The notes: generated from the letters alone by a model not told the origin. DNA of 22,734 nt from Anaerofilum faecale (GCA_019114265.1 DXFV01000017.1:1-22734); one strand, 5' to 3'; positions 14,765-21,787 are shown, numbered from the stretch's first letter. Numbers and translations are program-made.

Positions 14765-14964
14765 CGGTCGTCGCCCCTTTGTTCGGCCGCAATCCCTGCC
14801 AAGCCGGCAACGATAGCCAGCAGCGCCCACACCCATCCGGGGATTCCCGTTAGAGTTGCGATGGCCGTGACCCCCAGCAAGATCCAACCAGCCAACGCAA
14901 CCAGGATCAGCACAGTCAGAAAACATACAAGCCCGTTTCGGACCGCTTTGGTGTATTTGTTCAT
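14761..14964 (-). CDS. Small membrane protein with two transmembrane segments
   Basis: A 67-residue protein: a basic N-terminus (MNKYTKAVRNG), hydrophobic segments at about 12-37 (LVCFLTVLILVALAGWILLG) and 43-59 (GWVWALLAIVAGLAGIA), and a charged tail (EQRGDDR). ATG 14964 has GAGGAGGAAAGCTGAAG upstream. It is not in the lysis region, so a holin role is unlikely. Early-region membrane proteins of this kind often affect host functions or superinfection, but nothing here identifies the role. Confidence 0.7.
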   Translation of the reverse strand: MNKYTKAVRNGLVCFLTVLILVALAGWILLGVTAIATLTGIPGWVWALLAIVAGLAGIAAEQRGDDR

Positions 14965-14966
14965 CT

Positions 14967-15293
14967 TCAGCTTTCCTCCTCATCTTTGCTTTTCTGTTGC
15001 CAGTTGCTGCCTCCACGGCAATTCTGGCAAGGGCATCCTGTTTCTCTGCAGCGAGAACACCCGACATCTATCTTGCAGCGCTCCATGCGCTCTATATGCG
15101 CGCAGCACATGCACAGGTTTATCTCCCCATCGTGCTCGCCGCCGAAGATGCATTCCAGGATCTCGATCACCGCCCGGATCACCGCGCAGCCTCTGGTGCT
15201 GCAGCTGTTCTCGTGGCCACATCCCAGGCATGCCGGGCTTCCGGTTTCCGCCTTCAACCGGTGCAGGGCCTTCAAAATTTCTTCTTGGTTCAT
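14967..15293 (-). CDS. Cysteine-rich (probably zinc-binding) early protein
   Basis: A 108-residue protein starting MNQEEILKAL; ATG 15293 has GAGGG six bases upstream, so the longer in-frame extension to 15392 is rejected. It carries many Cys residues in two groups. One is CLGCGHENSCSTRGC (about 20-34). The other runs from CMCCAHIERMERC through GCSRCRETGCPCQNC near the C-terminus. The spacing suggests zinc clusters rather than disulfides in this cytosolic setting. I recognise no named family. It ends two bases before the small membrane gene, whose ribosome binding site lies in its last codons. Confidence 0.7.
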   Translation of the reverse strand: MNQEEILKALHRLKAETGSPACLGCGHENSCSTRGCAVIRAVIEILECIFGGEHDGEINLCMCCAHIERMERCKIDVGCSRCRETGCPCQNCRGGSNWQQKSKDEEES

Positions 15294-15309
15294 GGTTTCC
15301 CTCCCTTCG

Positions 15310-15531
15310 TTACCAGTAGAGATACATGCAGCCCGGCAGCATACAGATCTCCTGCCCATCGCGGCGCCAGGCGCACTTCTGGCACCGTTCATCCTGCAGA
15401 CGCTTCCGCAGGGTTATGGCGTGGATCACATCTTTTTCGGGCATATCCATCCGGGCCGCTATCCGCTCATAGCTCCATCCTCGCAGCCATAGCTCGTGCA
15501 TCTGTTTTCCTATTTTGGGGGGTACAGCCAT
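15310..15531 (-). CDS. Small HTH protein with a C-terminal zinc-knuckle-like motif
   Basis: A 73-residue protein. Residues 10-40 (MHELWLRGWSYERIAARMDM then PEKDVIHAIT) look like a sigma-70 region 4 / Homeodomain-like HTH. Residues 50-68 have C-x2-C, then two more Cys (CQKC, IC, GC), a plausible zinc ribbon. ATG 15531 shares one base with the stop of the 816-residue gene (TGATG). Small HTH-plus-Cys proteins of this size are common in gut clostridial phage early regions. A DNA-binding role is inferred. Confidence 0.7.
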   Translation of the reverse strand: MAVPPKIGKQMHELWLRGWSYERIAARMDMPEKDVIHAITLRKRLQDERCQKCAWRRDGQEICMLPGCMYLYW

Positions 15532-17981
15532 CAGCCCACCCCCATCTGCGCCGCCAGCGTCTGCAGCAGCCGGGCCAGCGATCGGCGCAGCCTGGCCGCT
15601 TTGTCGGCATCCGTGCTCTCCAGCGTTTCCAGTGCGGCCTGCAAGGCAGCCACCGTATTTTCCAGCTGGTCGAACAGTACGTCGACTGCGGCGGATGCGC
15701 GGGCATCAGTGTGGGCCTGCTCGATTGCAGCATCCACCGCGGCCTGCTTTTCCCGGGCGGCGGCAGCCTGCCACTGCTTTTTGGCATCGGCCAGCTGCTG
15801 TGCCTGGCCGCTTTGAGCGGCACGAGCTCTTTCTTCCGCTTCCTTCGCGCGCTGCTCGGCGTCGACGACGCGGGCGGCGTACTCTCCCTGCTGATCCAGC
15901 AGCGCATTGCGCTGGTCGTTTACCTGCTCATACTGGCAGTGATAGGTGTGTGCGGCTTCGCGGGCTTTCTCAGAATCCTCTCTATATCGCTGCGCATCAT
16001 GTTCGGCCTTCTCCCGGGCCTGGCGCTCGGCCTTAATTTGTGCCTCCAGCGCCCGAAACTCCTTCAGCGTTTTCACCTGTTGGCGTTTCAGAGCCTCTAC
16101 CGCTTCCGGCTCTGCAGAGGGGCGGGAAGCTTCATACAGCACAGAGTTGGTCAATTCCCTCAGAGCCTTCTGTTCTCGAGGTGTACTGTCATCGAACAAT
16201 CGGGACACCTGCAGTAAGCGATAGGCTGCTTTGCGATGAAGGCCAAGGCTCTCGCACCATGCGCCGAAAGTGTTTTCACCGCGGTTCCCATGTTTGAGTT
16301 GTGACAATTTGTCACAACTGCCACACAAGGCATCATGGGCGATCGCTACACCATCGGCCATACGCTGCAGCCCCATTTCGGCCATTTTCCGGCCGTTGCG
16401 GATCTCACGTTCGGCCAGATGCAGGTCGGCCACCGTCTGGTCGTCCAGTCCCGAATAGTCAAACGTGGGCATGCTTGAGGGGGCATTCGTTGCAATATCC
16501 GCACAGCCTTCTGCGGGTTGCGGTGCAGTCAACGCATTGGGGAAGCCGCTTACATCCGCCCCGTTCTCCGAGGTGGTCGTAGTTTCCGCCACCCGCGATG
16601 GCTTTGTCGCAGCATTCGCGGCCGTGATCGCAGCAACATCCCCATTCGGGGCAGGTGTTTTCAGGCATTCTGCATCCTCCTTTGGCTGGTAGTCTTCGCA
16701 ATCATCCCCCAAAGGCCCCAATTGTTCGCACTCCTCCACTTCATCGCTTTTCTGGTGGCATGGCGTGGGGCAATCCTCATTGCCGCAGGTCGCGCACCGG
16801 CAGCCGTGGCACACTTCCGGCAGATCATCGTTTGCGCCTTGCTGCGCATCGGCAGCGGCACTCTGGGACGGCGAGGGCGGCACATCCGATGCACCAGGAG
16901 CACACGGGCTGGCATCGGCGTCCGCAGGGGTAGGAGGGTTTGCGCGGTGTTTGGCTGCATAGGTGCACCCACTTTGCGCGCAGTTCTGTTCGCCGGTGCA
17001 ATCAGCGCGGCCGGCCGCATCGTGTTCGCCGGCGCAGATGCAATCTTCGCGCTTGCAGCCGGCGCAGGAGCAGGTTGTGGTGTTGTTGGCTCCCGAAGGC
17101 TCAGGAGGCTTATTGCTCTTCGGTTCTCTGTTGATTGGCATCAGCAGCACATCGCCGCAACCAATCTTCAGCAAAGCCGCGCAATAAGGGCAGCTTTCGA
17201 TGTGCTCGCCCTCGATTTCGCCCGCTTTGGACAATACCCAGTATTCGGCCGGCTCGCATGCGTTCAGCCAGATCTTCACACCCTCCGGCTGGTCGTCGCA
17301 CACATGGATGGCCTGCACTTTGCCCATTTCAGTCCGTGCACGGCTTACCGCATGACGGCGGCACTCGGTGCCGTTTGGCAGCAGCTCGCCGGCGTCGGTC
17401 ATGATGCCGTGGTCATCGGTTTGCATTTCATCCTCCTTTCTCTGGTAGGCGGCCTTGCCTGCCTCGATGGCGGCCAGGATGTGGGCTTTTTCCTCCTCCG
17501 GGGTCATGTCCAGGCGACGGTGTCCGCTGTCGAAAAAATGCTGAATCAGTGCTGCTTTGGCGGCCATGCCCTTTTTATTTTGAGAGCAGTAGATTGACCA
17601 GCAGTACCGTCCGGCCTGTGAATAATCGGTGCCACGAATGGTGTCGCGGGAAAATCCGCCGGAAAGCTGCCCTTCGGCGTGCTCGTTGATCCAGGCCTGC
17701 ATTTCCTCCAGAAAGTCCAGATCCAGACTTACAATACGCAAGGTACATTTGTCATCGGCGCTGCCGTAGTAGGTGCTGGCGTAATCGATAGAATGAGACA
17801 TCCGGCACTCTTTGCCTTTCACGTCCATCACATACCCATCACCCGGTTTATAGGCAAAGGACCCCCAGGGCAGCAGGTACGGGCAGCCCTCGCAGCCGGC
17901 CGTATCCCGGTTGCCGGTGTTGTCGGCGGTGGTGGATTTTTTCACCACCCGGCCGCACTTGCAGATATACTTTGTTTTCAT
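15531..17981 (-). CDS. 816-residue composite Cys-rich protein with DUF3102-like C-terminus
   Basis: ATG 17981 overlaps the previous stop (ATGA) with GGAGGG upstream. Module 1 (1-185) opens with Cys pairs (ICKCG, CEGCPYLLPWG) and contains ISIYC-like aromatic segments. Module 2 begins at Met186, which has its own AGGAGG five bases upstream, and includes VCDDQPEGVKIWL and ESCPYCAALLKIGCG. Residues about 315-440 are a Cys-rich, Ala/Pro-rich stretch (CSCAGCKREDCIC, CHGCRCATCGNEDCPTPC). Residues about 440-503 are a Thr/Ala-rich linker. From Met504 (MPTFDYSGLDDQTVADLHLA) a DUF3102-like domain begins, with TFGAWCESLGLHRKAAYRLL as an HTH-like unit. About 640-770 is a charged coiled coil (EQRAKEAEERARAAQ). 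The total is far longer than usual for a DUF3102 protein, and it looks like several phage genes joined in one frame. Confidence 0.65.
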   Translation of the reverse strand: MKTKYICKCGRVVKKSTTADNTGNRDTAGCEGCPYLLPWGSFAYKPGDGYVMDVKGKECRMSHSIDYASTYYGSADDKCTLRIVSLDLDFLEEMQAWINEHAEGQLSGGFSRDTIRGTDYSQAGRYCWSIYCSQNKKGMAAKAALIQHFFDSGHRRLDMTPEEEKAHILAAIEAGKAAYQRKEDEMQTDDHGIMTDAGELLPNGTECRRHAVSRARTEMGKVQAIHVCDDQPEGVKIWLNACEPAEYWVLSKAGEIEGEHIESCPYCAALLKIGCGDVLLMPINREPKSNKPPEPSGANNTTTCSCAGCKREDCICAGEHDAAGRADCTGEQNCAQSGCTYAAKHRANPPTPADADASPCAPGASDVPPSPSQSAAADAQQGANDDLPEVCHGCRCATCGNEDCPTPCHQKSDEVEECEQLGPLGDDCEDYQPKEDAECLKTPAPNGDVAAITAANAATKPSRVAETTTTSENGADVSGFPNALTAPQPAEGCADIATNAPSSMPTFDYSGLDDQTVADLHLAEREIRNGRKMAEMGLQRMADGVAIAHDALCGSCDKLSQLKHGNRGENTFGAWCESLGLHRKAAYRLLQVSRLFDDSTPREQKALRELTNSVLYEASRPSAEPEAVEALKRQQVKTLKEFRALEAQIKAERQAREKAEHDAQRYREDSEKAREAAHTYHCQYEQVNDQRNALLDQQGEYAARVVDAEQRAKEAEERARAAQSGQAQQLADAKKQWQAAAAREKQAAVDAAIEQAHTDARASAAVDVLFDQLENTVAALQAALETLESTDADKAARLRRSLARLLQTLAAQMGVG
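16459..16668 (-). CDS. Candidate overlapping 69-residue Cys-rich protein, out of frame inside the 816-residue gene
   Basis: ATG 16668 has a perfect AGGAGG seven bases upstream (16676-16681). The ORF, in a different frame from the surrounding gene, reads MPENTCPEWGCCCDHGREC and has 12 cysteines in 69 residues, including CVDC, CGYCNEC and a CCC triplet. The larger frame at the same place is only a Thr/Ala-rich linker with no domain. The small frame ends (TGA at 16459) inside the first codons of the DUF3102-like domain, just after that domain's Met. This is what a separate gene between two neighbours would look like. Chance cannot be excluded, and both frames may be used. Confidence 0.4.
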   Translation of the reverse strand: MPENTCPEWGCCCDHGRECCDKAIAGGGNYDHLGERGGCKRLPQCVDCTATRRRLCGYCNECPLKHAHV

Positions 17982-18580
17982 GCCTTGCCCTCCAACTGTA
18001 TGGCCGTATCCATGCCGGCGACGAAGCCGTCCGCTTTGGCCAGAATGATATCCAACATAGCCCACTGGTCGTCCTCGAAGATGTCCACACCGGCGAAATT
18101 ATCCACGAAGGCCTGCAGGCCCTCCAGGCCCGTCTGCAGCTCCTTCAGGATGTTGTTCGGATCAAGCCCCGGCGTTCTATGTTGTGTAACACTTTCTGCA
18201 GGCCTCCCCGCGTTTTGGGCTTTCGGATCATAGCCCAGGAATTCTGCCTGCTTCTTGCGGGCGTCGGCCACCCACTTGGCGGCGGTACCCTGCGGCACGC
18301 CCAACCGCTCGCAGGCTGCTGCGGTGCTCTCGCCTCCCAGGATCACCGCCTTGGTCAGCTGATCGCGCACGGCCTGGTCATAGCTTTTCACGGCCCGCTT
18401 TGCGGCAGGCTTTTTCGCGGTCGGCGCGGGTGTGCCAGGTGCTTCTTCGATGCCCAGCGCCTGGCGGATCTCTGTTTCCTTGCAGGCGTAGAGGTCGGCC
18501 AGGATGCCGATCTGCTTTTTGGGGTCTTTTGCATCGCGATAGGCAGCGCGGATTTCGCCAATCTGTTCTTTATTCAGCAT
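17978..18580 (-). CDS. HTH-containing early phage protein
   Basis: A 200-residue protein. The N-terminal EQIGEIRAAYRDAKDPKKQI leads into GILADLYACKETEIRQALGI, a helical HTH-like unit (about 25-44). After a Pro/Ala/Lys linker (46-65), a second HTH-like unit is AVILGGESTAAACERLGVPQ then GTAAKWVADARKKQ (about 78-110). The C-terminal third is acidic (LDPNNILKELQTGLEGLQAF). ATG 18580 has AGGAGGGATTTGG upstream and overlaps the previous gene by 11 bases. Two HTH units suggest a DNA-binding or terminase-small-like early regulator. I do not recognise the family. Confidence 0.65.
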   Translation of the reverse strand: MLNKEQIGEIRAAYRDAKDPKKQIGILADLYACKETEIRQALGIEEAPGTPAPTAKKPAAKRAVKSYDQAVRDQLTKAVILGGESTAAACERLGVPQGTAAKWVADARKKQAEFLGYDPKAQNAGRPAESVTQHRTPGLDPNNILKELQTGLEGLQAFVDNFAGVDIFEDDQWAMLDIILAKADGFVAGMDTAIQLEGKA

Positions 18581-18878
18581 CCAAATCCCTCCTCTCCTTG
18601 ATGCACACGAAGGCTACCTGTGTAAGCCGGTTCACTTCATCGGCAACCTTCTGGATATCCATCCGATCCTCATTCACCGTATCCAAGAGTATAGATTTGC
18701 AACGATCCAGCGCCGCTATCAGAGCCGGGGCCTCCATGAGGCTGAAACCGTTGGCCAGCCGGATGAACTGTTCCAGGATTTCCATGGACAGCTGCACCAT
18801 AGCAGCGGCTTTTTCCTCCCGGTTTTCGGTGTCCACCAAAGACGCAATCTTGCGGCGGTACGCATTGTAATCGATCAT
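18570..18878 (-). CDS. Hypothetical 102-residue helical early protein
   Basis: Starts at ATG 18878 with AGGAGAATCACC upstream; a longer frame to 19274 runs antiparallel in quality to the VRR-NUC gene and is rejected. The protein is helical throughout (YRRKIASLVDTENREEKAAA, LIAALDRCKSILLDTVNEDR) and acidic at its end (RRDLDAE). No motif or signal is visible. It sits between the VRR-NUC nuclease and the two-HTH protein, in the replication part of the operon. Confidence 0.65.
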   Translation of the reverse strand: MIDYNAYRRKIASLVDTENREEKAAAMVQLSMEILEQFIRLANGFSLMEAPALIAALDRCKSILLDTVNEDRMDIQKVADEVNRLTQVAFVCIKERRDLDAE

Positions 18879-18895
18879 GGTGATTCTCCTTCCAA

Positions 18896-19333
18896 TTATT
18901 CCAGCACCGGCAAGCCCGTCCGGGTGCATTCCGGTGCGAACTGTATTCTTTCGTCCGCTTTCAAGTGTATGTAATGGGTGATGAGTGTACGGGCGGCGTC
19001 GGCGCTGTAGCACACGGCCGCCAGATAGCCCGCATCCTGCAGGCGGTGCAGCCAGTCCCGCTGTGCAGCGGTGGGGCGGTTGGGGTGTACTTTCATTTCG
19101 ATCCGCAGGCCGTGATATGCGCCGGCCGGAAAATCCAGCACCAGATCCGGCACCCCGCTGCGCAGTCCGGCTGCTTTGGCCATCCCCGCAGCTGCGCGGC
19201 CCCGCTTGCCCTCGTTGGGTACATGGTACAGATTCTTCAAAGCGGGCCAGGCGGCTGCTTGCAGGTTGGCCCACGCGATCACTGCCGCCTGCTCGTCTTC
19301 CTCGCGGCGCTTGGGGGTGTACTCTTTTTCCAT
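18896..19333 (-). CDS. VRR-NUC domain nuclease
   Basis: A 145-residue protein of the VRR-NUC family (PD-(D/E)XK fold, Holliday-junction-resolvase-like or structure-specific nuclease). It is common as a stand-alone domain in phage replication modules. The conserved parts are the N-terminal EEDEQAAVIAWANLQ (Glu/Gln), HVPNEGKRGRAAAG (38-50), SGVPDLVLDF (59-68, catalytic Asp63) and LRIEMKVHPN (76-85, E79-x-K81). ATG 19333 is chosen because AGGA lies seven bases upstream; an earlier Met at 19354 has no such site. It starts right after the HUH initiator gene and probably acts on replication intermediates. Confidence 0.9.
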   Translation of the reverse strand: MEKEYTPKRREEDEQAAVIAWANLQAAAWPALKNLYHVPNEGKRGRAAAGMAKAAGLRSGVPDLVLDFPAGAYHGLRIEMKVHPNRPTAAQRDWLHRLQDAGYLAAVCYSADAARTLITHYIHLKADERIQFAPECTRTGLPVLE

Positions 19334-19337
19334 TACA

Positions 19338-20396
19338 TCATCCTTTCTTTTCACGCCACGGCACCACCGCCAGCGAGATGGCGGGCACCCACGCTTTGCG
19401 GGTACCGCTGCCGATCTGCGCCCAGGGGCGGCCGCCGCGGTTTTCGGTCTGCAGCACCTGCCAGATGGTGCGCCCGCCGCACGGCAGCCGCACGTCCTCC
19501 AGCAGCTCGTATATGACGCTTACCCGGTCGCCCGGGCGGGCTTTGCGGCGCATCCGGGCCGACAGGTACAGCATGTGGTTCACCGGATTGCAGCGCATCT
19601 CGCCCTGCTCGTACCAGTAATCCGGATATTTCTTTTCCAGCTGCTTTGCGATTTCCTTTTCGTCTTTCGCCATGCGCTTCATGGCGCCGGGGCTAAAATC
19701 GCGGTGATTTTTGCGCTGTGTGGGCTTTTTCAGGCCCACGCTGGCGCACCATTTTTTCTTTCCTCTGGGCGCCTTGGTGATGTAGGTGCCCAGCCCCACA
19801 AGGCCATTGCGATCATAATCCAGCCGGCGCACCTGATTGCGGCGGCCCAGCGTCCAGCAACCCTCTATCTCATCCATCGGCAATTCGCCGTCCAGGATCA
19901 CATGGTGGTGGCAGCGGATTTCCTCCTCGTTCTCCCCGCCCTCCTGCCACTCGGTGACGTAGACGTATCGCAGCGGAGGCAGGCCCTCCTTCTTCCGGCG
20001 GTAGTTCAGGCGCTTGATGTAGTTGCGGATGTTGCGCTGGGCGGCGTCGAAATCTTCCGGCTCATTTCCCGCCGCATAGGACAGGGTGGCCCACAAATCC
20101 TGCGGGCCGAAATTGGCGTTGATGGCGCGGATGCATTCCTTGCGGCTGTTGCGATCGTTCAGATCGCGCTGGGCGGCGCGATCCTTTTCGCGCTTGATGT
20201 TCGCCGGCAGCTGGGTGAATTCCGGGTATACCTCCACCTCCATCTGGCTGCCTGCGATGATGCGCTTGGCGGCGTATGTATACCGGCGCTGCCCGTGCAG
20301 GAGATCTTCCAGGGCCTGATCTCCCAGGGCCTCCAGCTTGTCCGTGATGGTCGCCTCGTAATCGTATGGCCGGTACGGCCGGCGGCGGGCGCTCAT
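19338..20396 (-). CDS. HUH-superfamily replication initiator-like protein
   Basis: A 352-residue protein with the three rolling-circle Rep motifs. Motif 1-like LWATLSY is at 101-107. Motif 2 is CHHHVIL, with the metal-binding HUH at 163-165. Motif 3 is GTYITK, with the catalytic Tyr205 and Lys208. The layout, with VTEWQ before HUH and GRRNQVRRLDYDRNGLVG before the Tyr, resembles the REP_ORF2/G2P-type initiators of filamentous and micro-phages and of some tailed phages. It should nick one strand at the origin and stay bound through Tyr205. A single Tyr is seen, so the P2 gpA two-Tyr mode is not supported. ATG 20396 lies after AAAGGAGGCAGCAGGGAA. The VRR-NUC gene follows. Confidence 0.85.
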   Translation of the reverse strand: MSARRRPYRPYDYEATITDKLEALGDQALEDLLHGQRRYTYAAKRIIAGSQMEVEVYPEFTQLPANIKREKDRAAQRDLNDRNSRKECIRAINANFGPQDLWATLSYAAGNEPEDFDAAQRNIRNYIKRLNYRRKKEGLPPLRYVYVTEWQEGGENEEEIRCHHHVILDGELPMDEIEGCWTLGRRNQVRRLDYDRNGLVGLGTYITKAPRGKKKWCASVGLKKPTQRKNHRDFSPGAMKRMAKDEKEIAKQLEKKYPDYWYEQGEMRCNPVNHMLYLSARMRRKARPGDRVSVIYELLEDVRLPCGGRTIWQVLQTENRGGRPWAQIGSGTRKAWVPAISLAVVPWREKKG

Positions 20397-20549
20397 TTCC
20401 CTGCTGCCTCCTTTCGTTCACTTGTTAGGATTGATTACAAGGCCGCCATTGACGCGCCGGGGCGCGCCGTGGTATACTACACGTATAAGGTTTGTTGCAG
20501 CCCTGTAACATCGCCCCTGTCTGTGCGAGCGACACAGGCAGGGGCACCT
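20397..20549 (-). other. Intergenic region before the HUH initiator
   Basis: About 150 bases without a gene. It holds the hairpin at 20513-20545 and a short GC-rich inverted repeat (CGCGCC-GG-GGCGCG, 20453-20466). Nearer the initiator are a weak promoter-like stretch (TATACGTGTAGTATACC on the minus strand) and the initiator's ribosome binding site. Confidence 0.4.
20513..20545. other. Hairpin upstream of the HUH initiator (origin or terminator candidate)
   Basis: GCCCCTG...CAGGGGC (7 bp) plus an inner CTGTG/CACAG (5 bp) with one mismatch and a seven-base loop. Neither side has a strong U tract (only TTTACACTCTTTT further right on the plus strand), so it is not a textbook terminator. HUH initiators nick at hairpins near their own gene, which makes this a candidate origin. 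Confidence 0.45.
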
Positions 20550-20732
20550 TTACACTCTTTTCCATTTTTTCCGCCCCAGATTCGGGGCTTTTTTGATGCC
20601 TGCATCTGCCCCGCTGCCCTTTTTGGTGGGCCGCTGACTGGGGTGGGTGTAGGCTGTTTTGCTTTCCGGCCCTCCGTGGCACTGGCTCACCGGGCGGCGG
20701 CAGGCAAAGCAGTTGCCGTCGCAGGGTATCAC
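20550..20732 (-). CDS. Small zinc-finger-like protein
   Basis: About 60 residues if translation starts at GTG 20732, which overlaps the previous stop as GTGA and has GGGGGTGG five bases upstream; ATG 20747 in the same frame lacks a ribosome binding site. The N-terminus has CDGNCFACRRPVSQCHGG, a CxxxCxxC plus C/H cluster fit to bind zinc. The C-terminal half is Lys/Arg-rich (KKAPNLGRKKWKRV), suited to nucleic acid contact. It sits just before the HUH initiator. A competing frame (20425-20682) has no supporting start and is rejected. Confidence 0.6.
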   Translation of the reverse strand: MIPCDGNCFACRRPVSQCHGGPESKTAYTHPSQRPTKKGSGADAGIKKAPNLGRKKWKRV

Positions 20733-20893
20733 AGCGGCCACCCCCATGTGTGATAGGTGGCCGTGCGCTCGCCGGCCAGATAGGCCGGATCCTGCCAGCG
20801 GGTGAGGTAGTCCCAGTTCAAGGCCAGCATCGCGGCCTGGAACACAATGTACAGCACGGCGGCCACAAGGAGGGCCTTCCAGATCTTACTCAC
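20729..20893 (-). CDS. Single-pass membrane miniprotein
   Basis: A 54-residue ORF starting at GTG 20893, eight bases after GGAGGT and overlapping the end of the previous gene. The N-terminus is basic (SKIWK), then comes one hydrophobic segment (about 6-25, ALLVAAVLYIVFQAAMLAL). The polar/aromatic tail has WDYLTRWQDPAYLAGERT. Its stop overlaps the GTG of the zinc-finger-like gene (GTGA). Perfect coupling on both sides supports it as real despite its size. Function unknown; a host-membrane-directed early phage peptide is one idea. Confidence 0.7.
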   Translation of the reverse strand: MSKIWKALLVAAVLYIVFQAAMLALNWDYLTRWQDPAYLAGERTATYHTWGWPL

Positions 20894-21284
20894 TGCGCAG
20901 CACCTCCAATATCTCGCGCCGAACGGCGTCGGCTTCCTCGGCCGGCAGCTCCCGGTAGGCGCGCTCTACCAGGCCCAGCGCCGGGGCGCTCAGTTTGCCG
21001 CGCGCCTTAGAGTAGAGCTCGGTCTGGCCGATTTCGCGCTTCATCTCTTCCAGTTCTTCGTGGATTGTCATCCTGCTTTTTCTCCTTCTCAATTCTTCCA
21101 AAATTGCATTGTGCGCCATACAGGCAATCTGTGCATCAGTCGCTCCAGGGAGGCGGTTATCGTCCAGCAGATCCGTTAGTGCCTCGATTAACAGATCATA
21201 CACTTGATGTGTGTGCCCACGCATCAGCTTGATGGCCTTTCCATCAGGCTTGCGGAGGAGCTGGACTTCAGGGAAAGCGACCAT
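20886..21284 (-). CDS. Hypothetical helical early protein, 132 residues
   Basis: ATG 21284 has GGAGGAGGATAGATT upstream. The protein is helical and charged. The middle HQVYDLLIEALTDLLDD and AQIACMAHNAILEELRRRK is followed by a second helical half (SRMTIHEELEEMKREIGQTE, LVERAYRELPAEEADAVRRE). No motif is recognisable. It is translated with the membrane and zinc-finger-like miniproteins as one coupled unit, its last codons carrying their start and ribosome binding site. Confidence 0.7.
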   Translation of the reverse strand: MVAFPEVQLLRKPDGKAIKLMRGHTHQVYDLLIEALTDLLDDNRLPGATDAQIACMAHNAILEELRRRKSRMTIHEELEEMKREIGQTELYSKARGKLSAPALGLVERAYRELPAEEADAVRREILEVLRSE

Positions 21285-21287
21285 AAT

Positions 21288-21593
21288 CTATCCTCCTCCC
21301 TGCGTCGGCTGCGTGATGTAGTCACGCTCATATCCGATGCCCGCCTCCACCGCTTCGGCGCGGGTGATGGGCACCGGCGTCTCATCCACCAGCAGCAGCG
21401 GCTGGCCGTGGTTGGCGGTGTAGTGGGCCTCGTGGCGGCCCGCTTTGTCGTTCCAGCTGAGCCAGAAGCTGGTCCAGTGGCGGGAGTGCTCGTATATGTA
21501 GCGCTCCGGCACCTCCACCCCCTTCCCCCGCAGGAAAGCAGCGAGGGACACGCCGTCGGTGTGGGGCCAGAACTGGCGGTACGGCGCGGCCAT
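21288..21593 (-). CDS. Hypothetical early protein, 101 residues
   Basis: ATG 21593 shares one base with the previous stop (TGATG), so translation is coupled. It is aromatic-rich (FWPHTDGVSLAAFLRG, RHWTSFWLSWNDKAGRHEAH), with scattered His and Trp, and ends in Gly (PTQGGG). I do not recognise the family. The YTANHGQPLLLVDETPVPIT segment looks beta-like. It lies between an excisionase/HTH-type protein and a helical protein in the early operon. Confidence 0.6.
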   Translation of the reverse strand: MAAPYRQFWPHTDGVSLAAFLRGKGVEVPERYIYEHSRHWTSFWLSWNDKAGRHEAHYTANHGQPLLLVDETPVPITRAEAVEAGIGYERDYITQPTQGGG

Positions 21594-21787
21594 CAGGCGA
21601 ACGCGCGGGCCAGGCGCTCGCAGGTGATGTCCGTCTTCAGGCCGTGGCGGCCGATGGTGTTGCGATGGCAGCCCATGATCCGGGCGGCCTCCTGCTGGGT
21701 GTACAGCAATTTATCGGGGTACAGTTTGTCTGCGCGCTTGCGGATGCGCTCCAGGGTATCACGATAGAGTTCTTTTTCTTTCGGCAT
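21593..21787 (-). CDS. Small HTH DNA-binding protein
   Basis: A 64-residue protein. Residues about 28-53 (YTQQEAARIMGCHRNTIGRH then GLKTDI) are a clear helix-turn-helix of the HTH_17/MerR-like or excisionase-like kind, after a basic amphipathic N-terminus (ERIRKRADKLYPDK). ATG 21787 has AGGAGG seven bases upstream. It may be an early transcription regulator or an excision factor; no integrase is in the window to help decide. Confidence 0.75.
   Translation of the reverse strand: MPKEKELYRDTLERIRKRADKLYPDKLLYTQQEAARIMGCHRNTIGRHGLKTDITCERLARAFA

Noticed and set aside
14249..15319. Plus-strand ORF that follows an AAGGAGG-like stretch near 14302
   Set aside because: The ribosome-binding-like string is chance; the frame is antisense to four coupled minus-strand genes and has no domain.
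16518..17597. 359-codon plus-strand ORF
   Set aside because: Antisense to the composite Cys-rich gene, no ribosome binding site, compositionally biased.
20425..20682. 85-codon minus-strand ORF overlapping the zinc-finger-like gene
   Set aside because: No ribosome binding site, runs through the hairpin, and competes with a frame that has coupled start and Cys motif.
19176..20753. 525-codon plus-strand ORF
   Set aside because: Antisense to the VRR-NUC, HUH initiator and zinc-finger-like genes; no recognisable domain.
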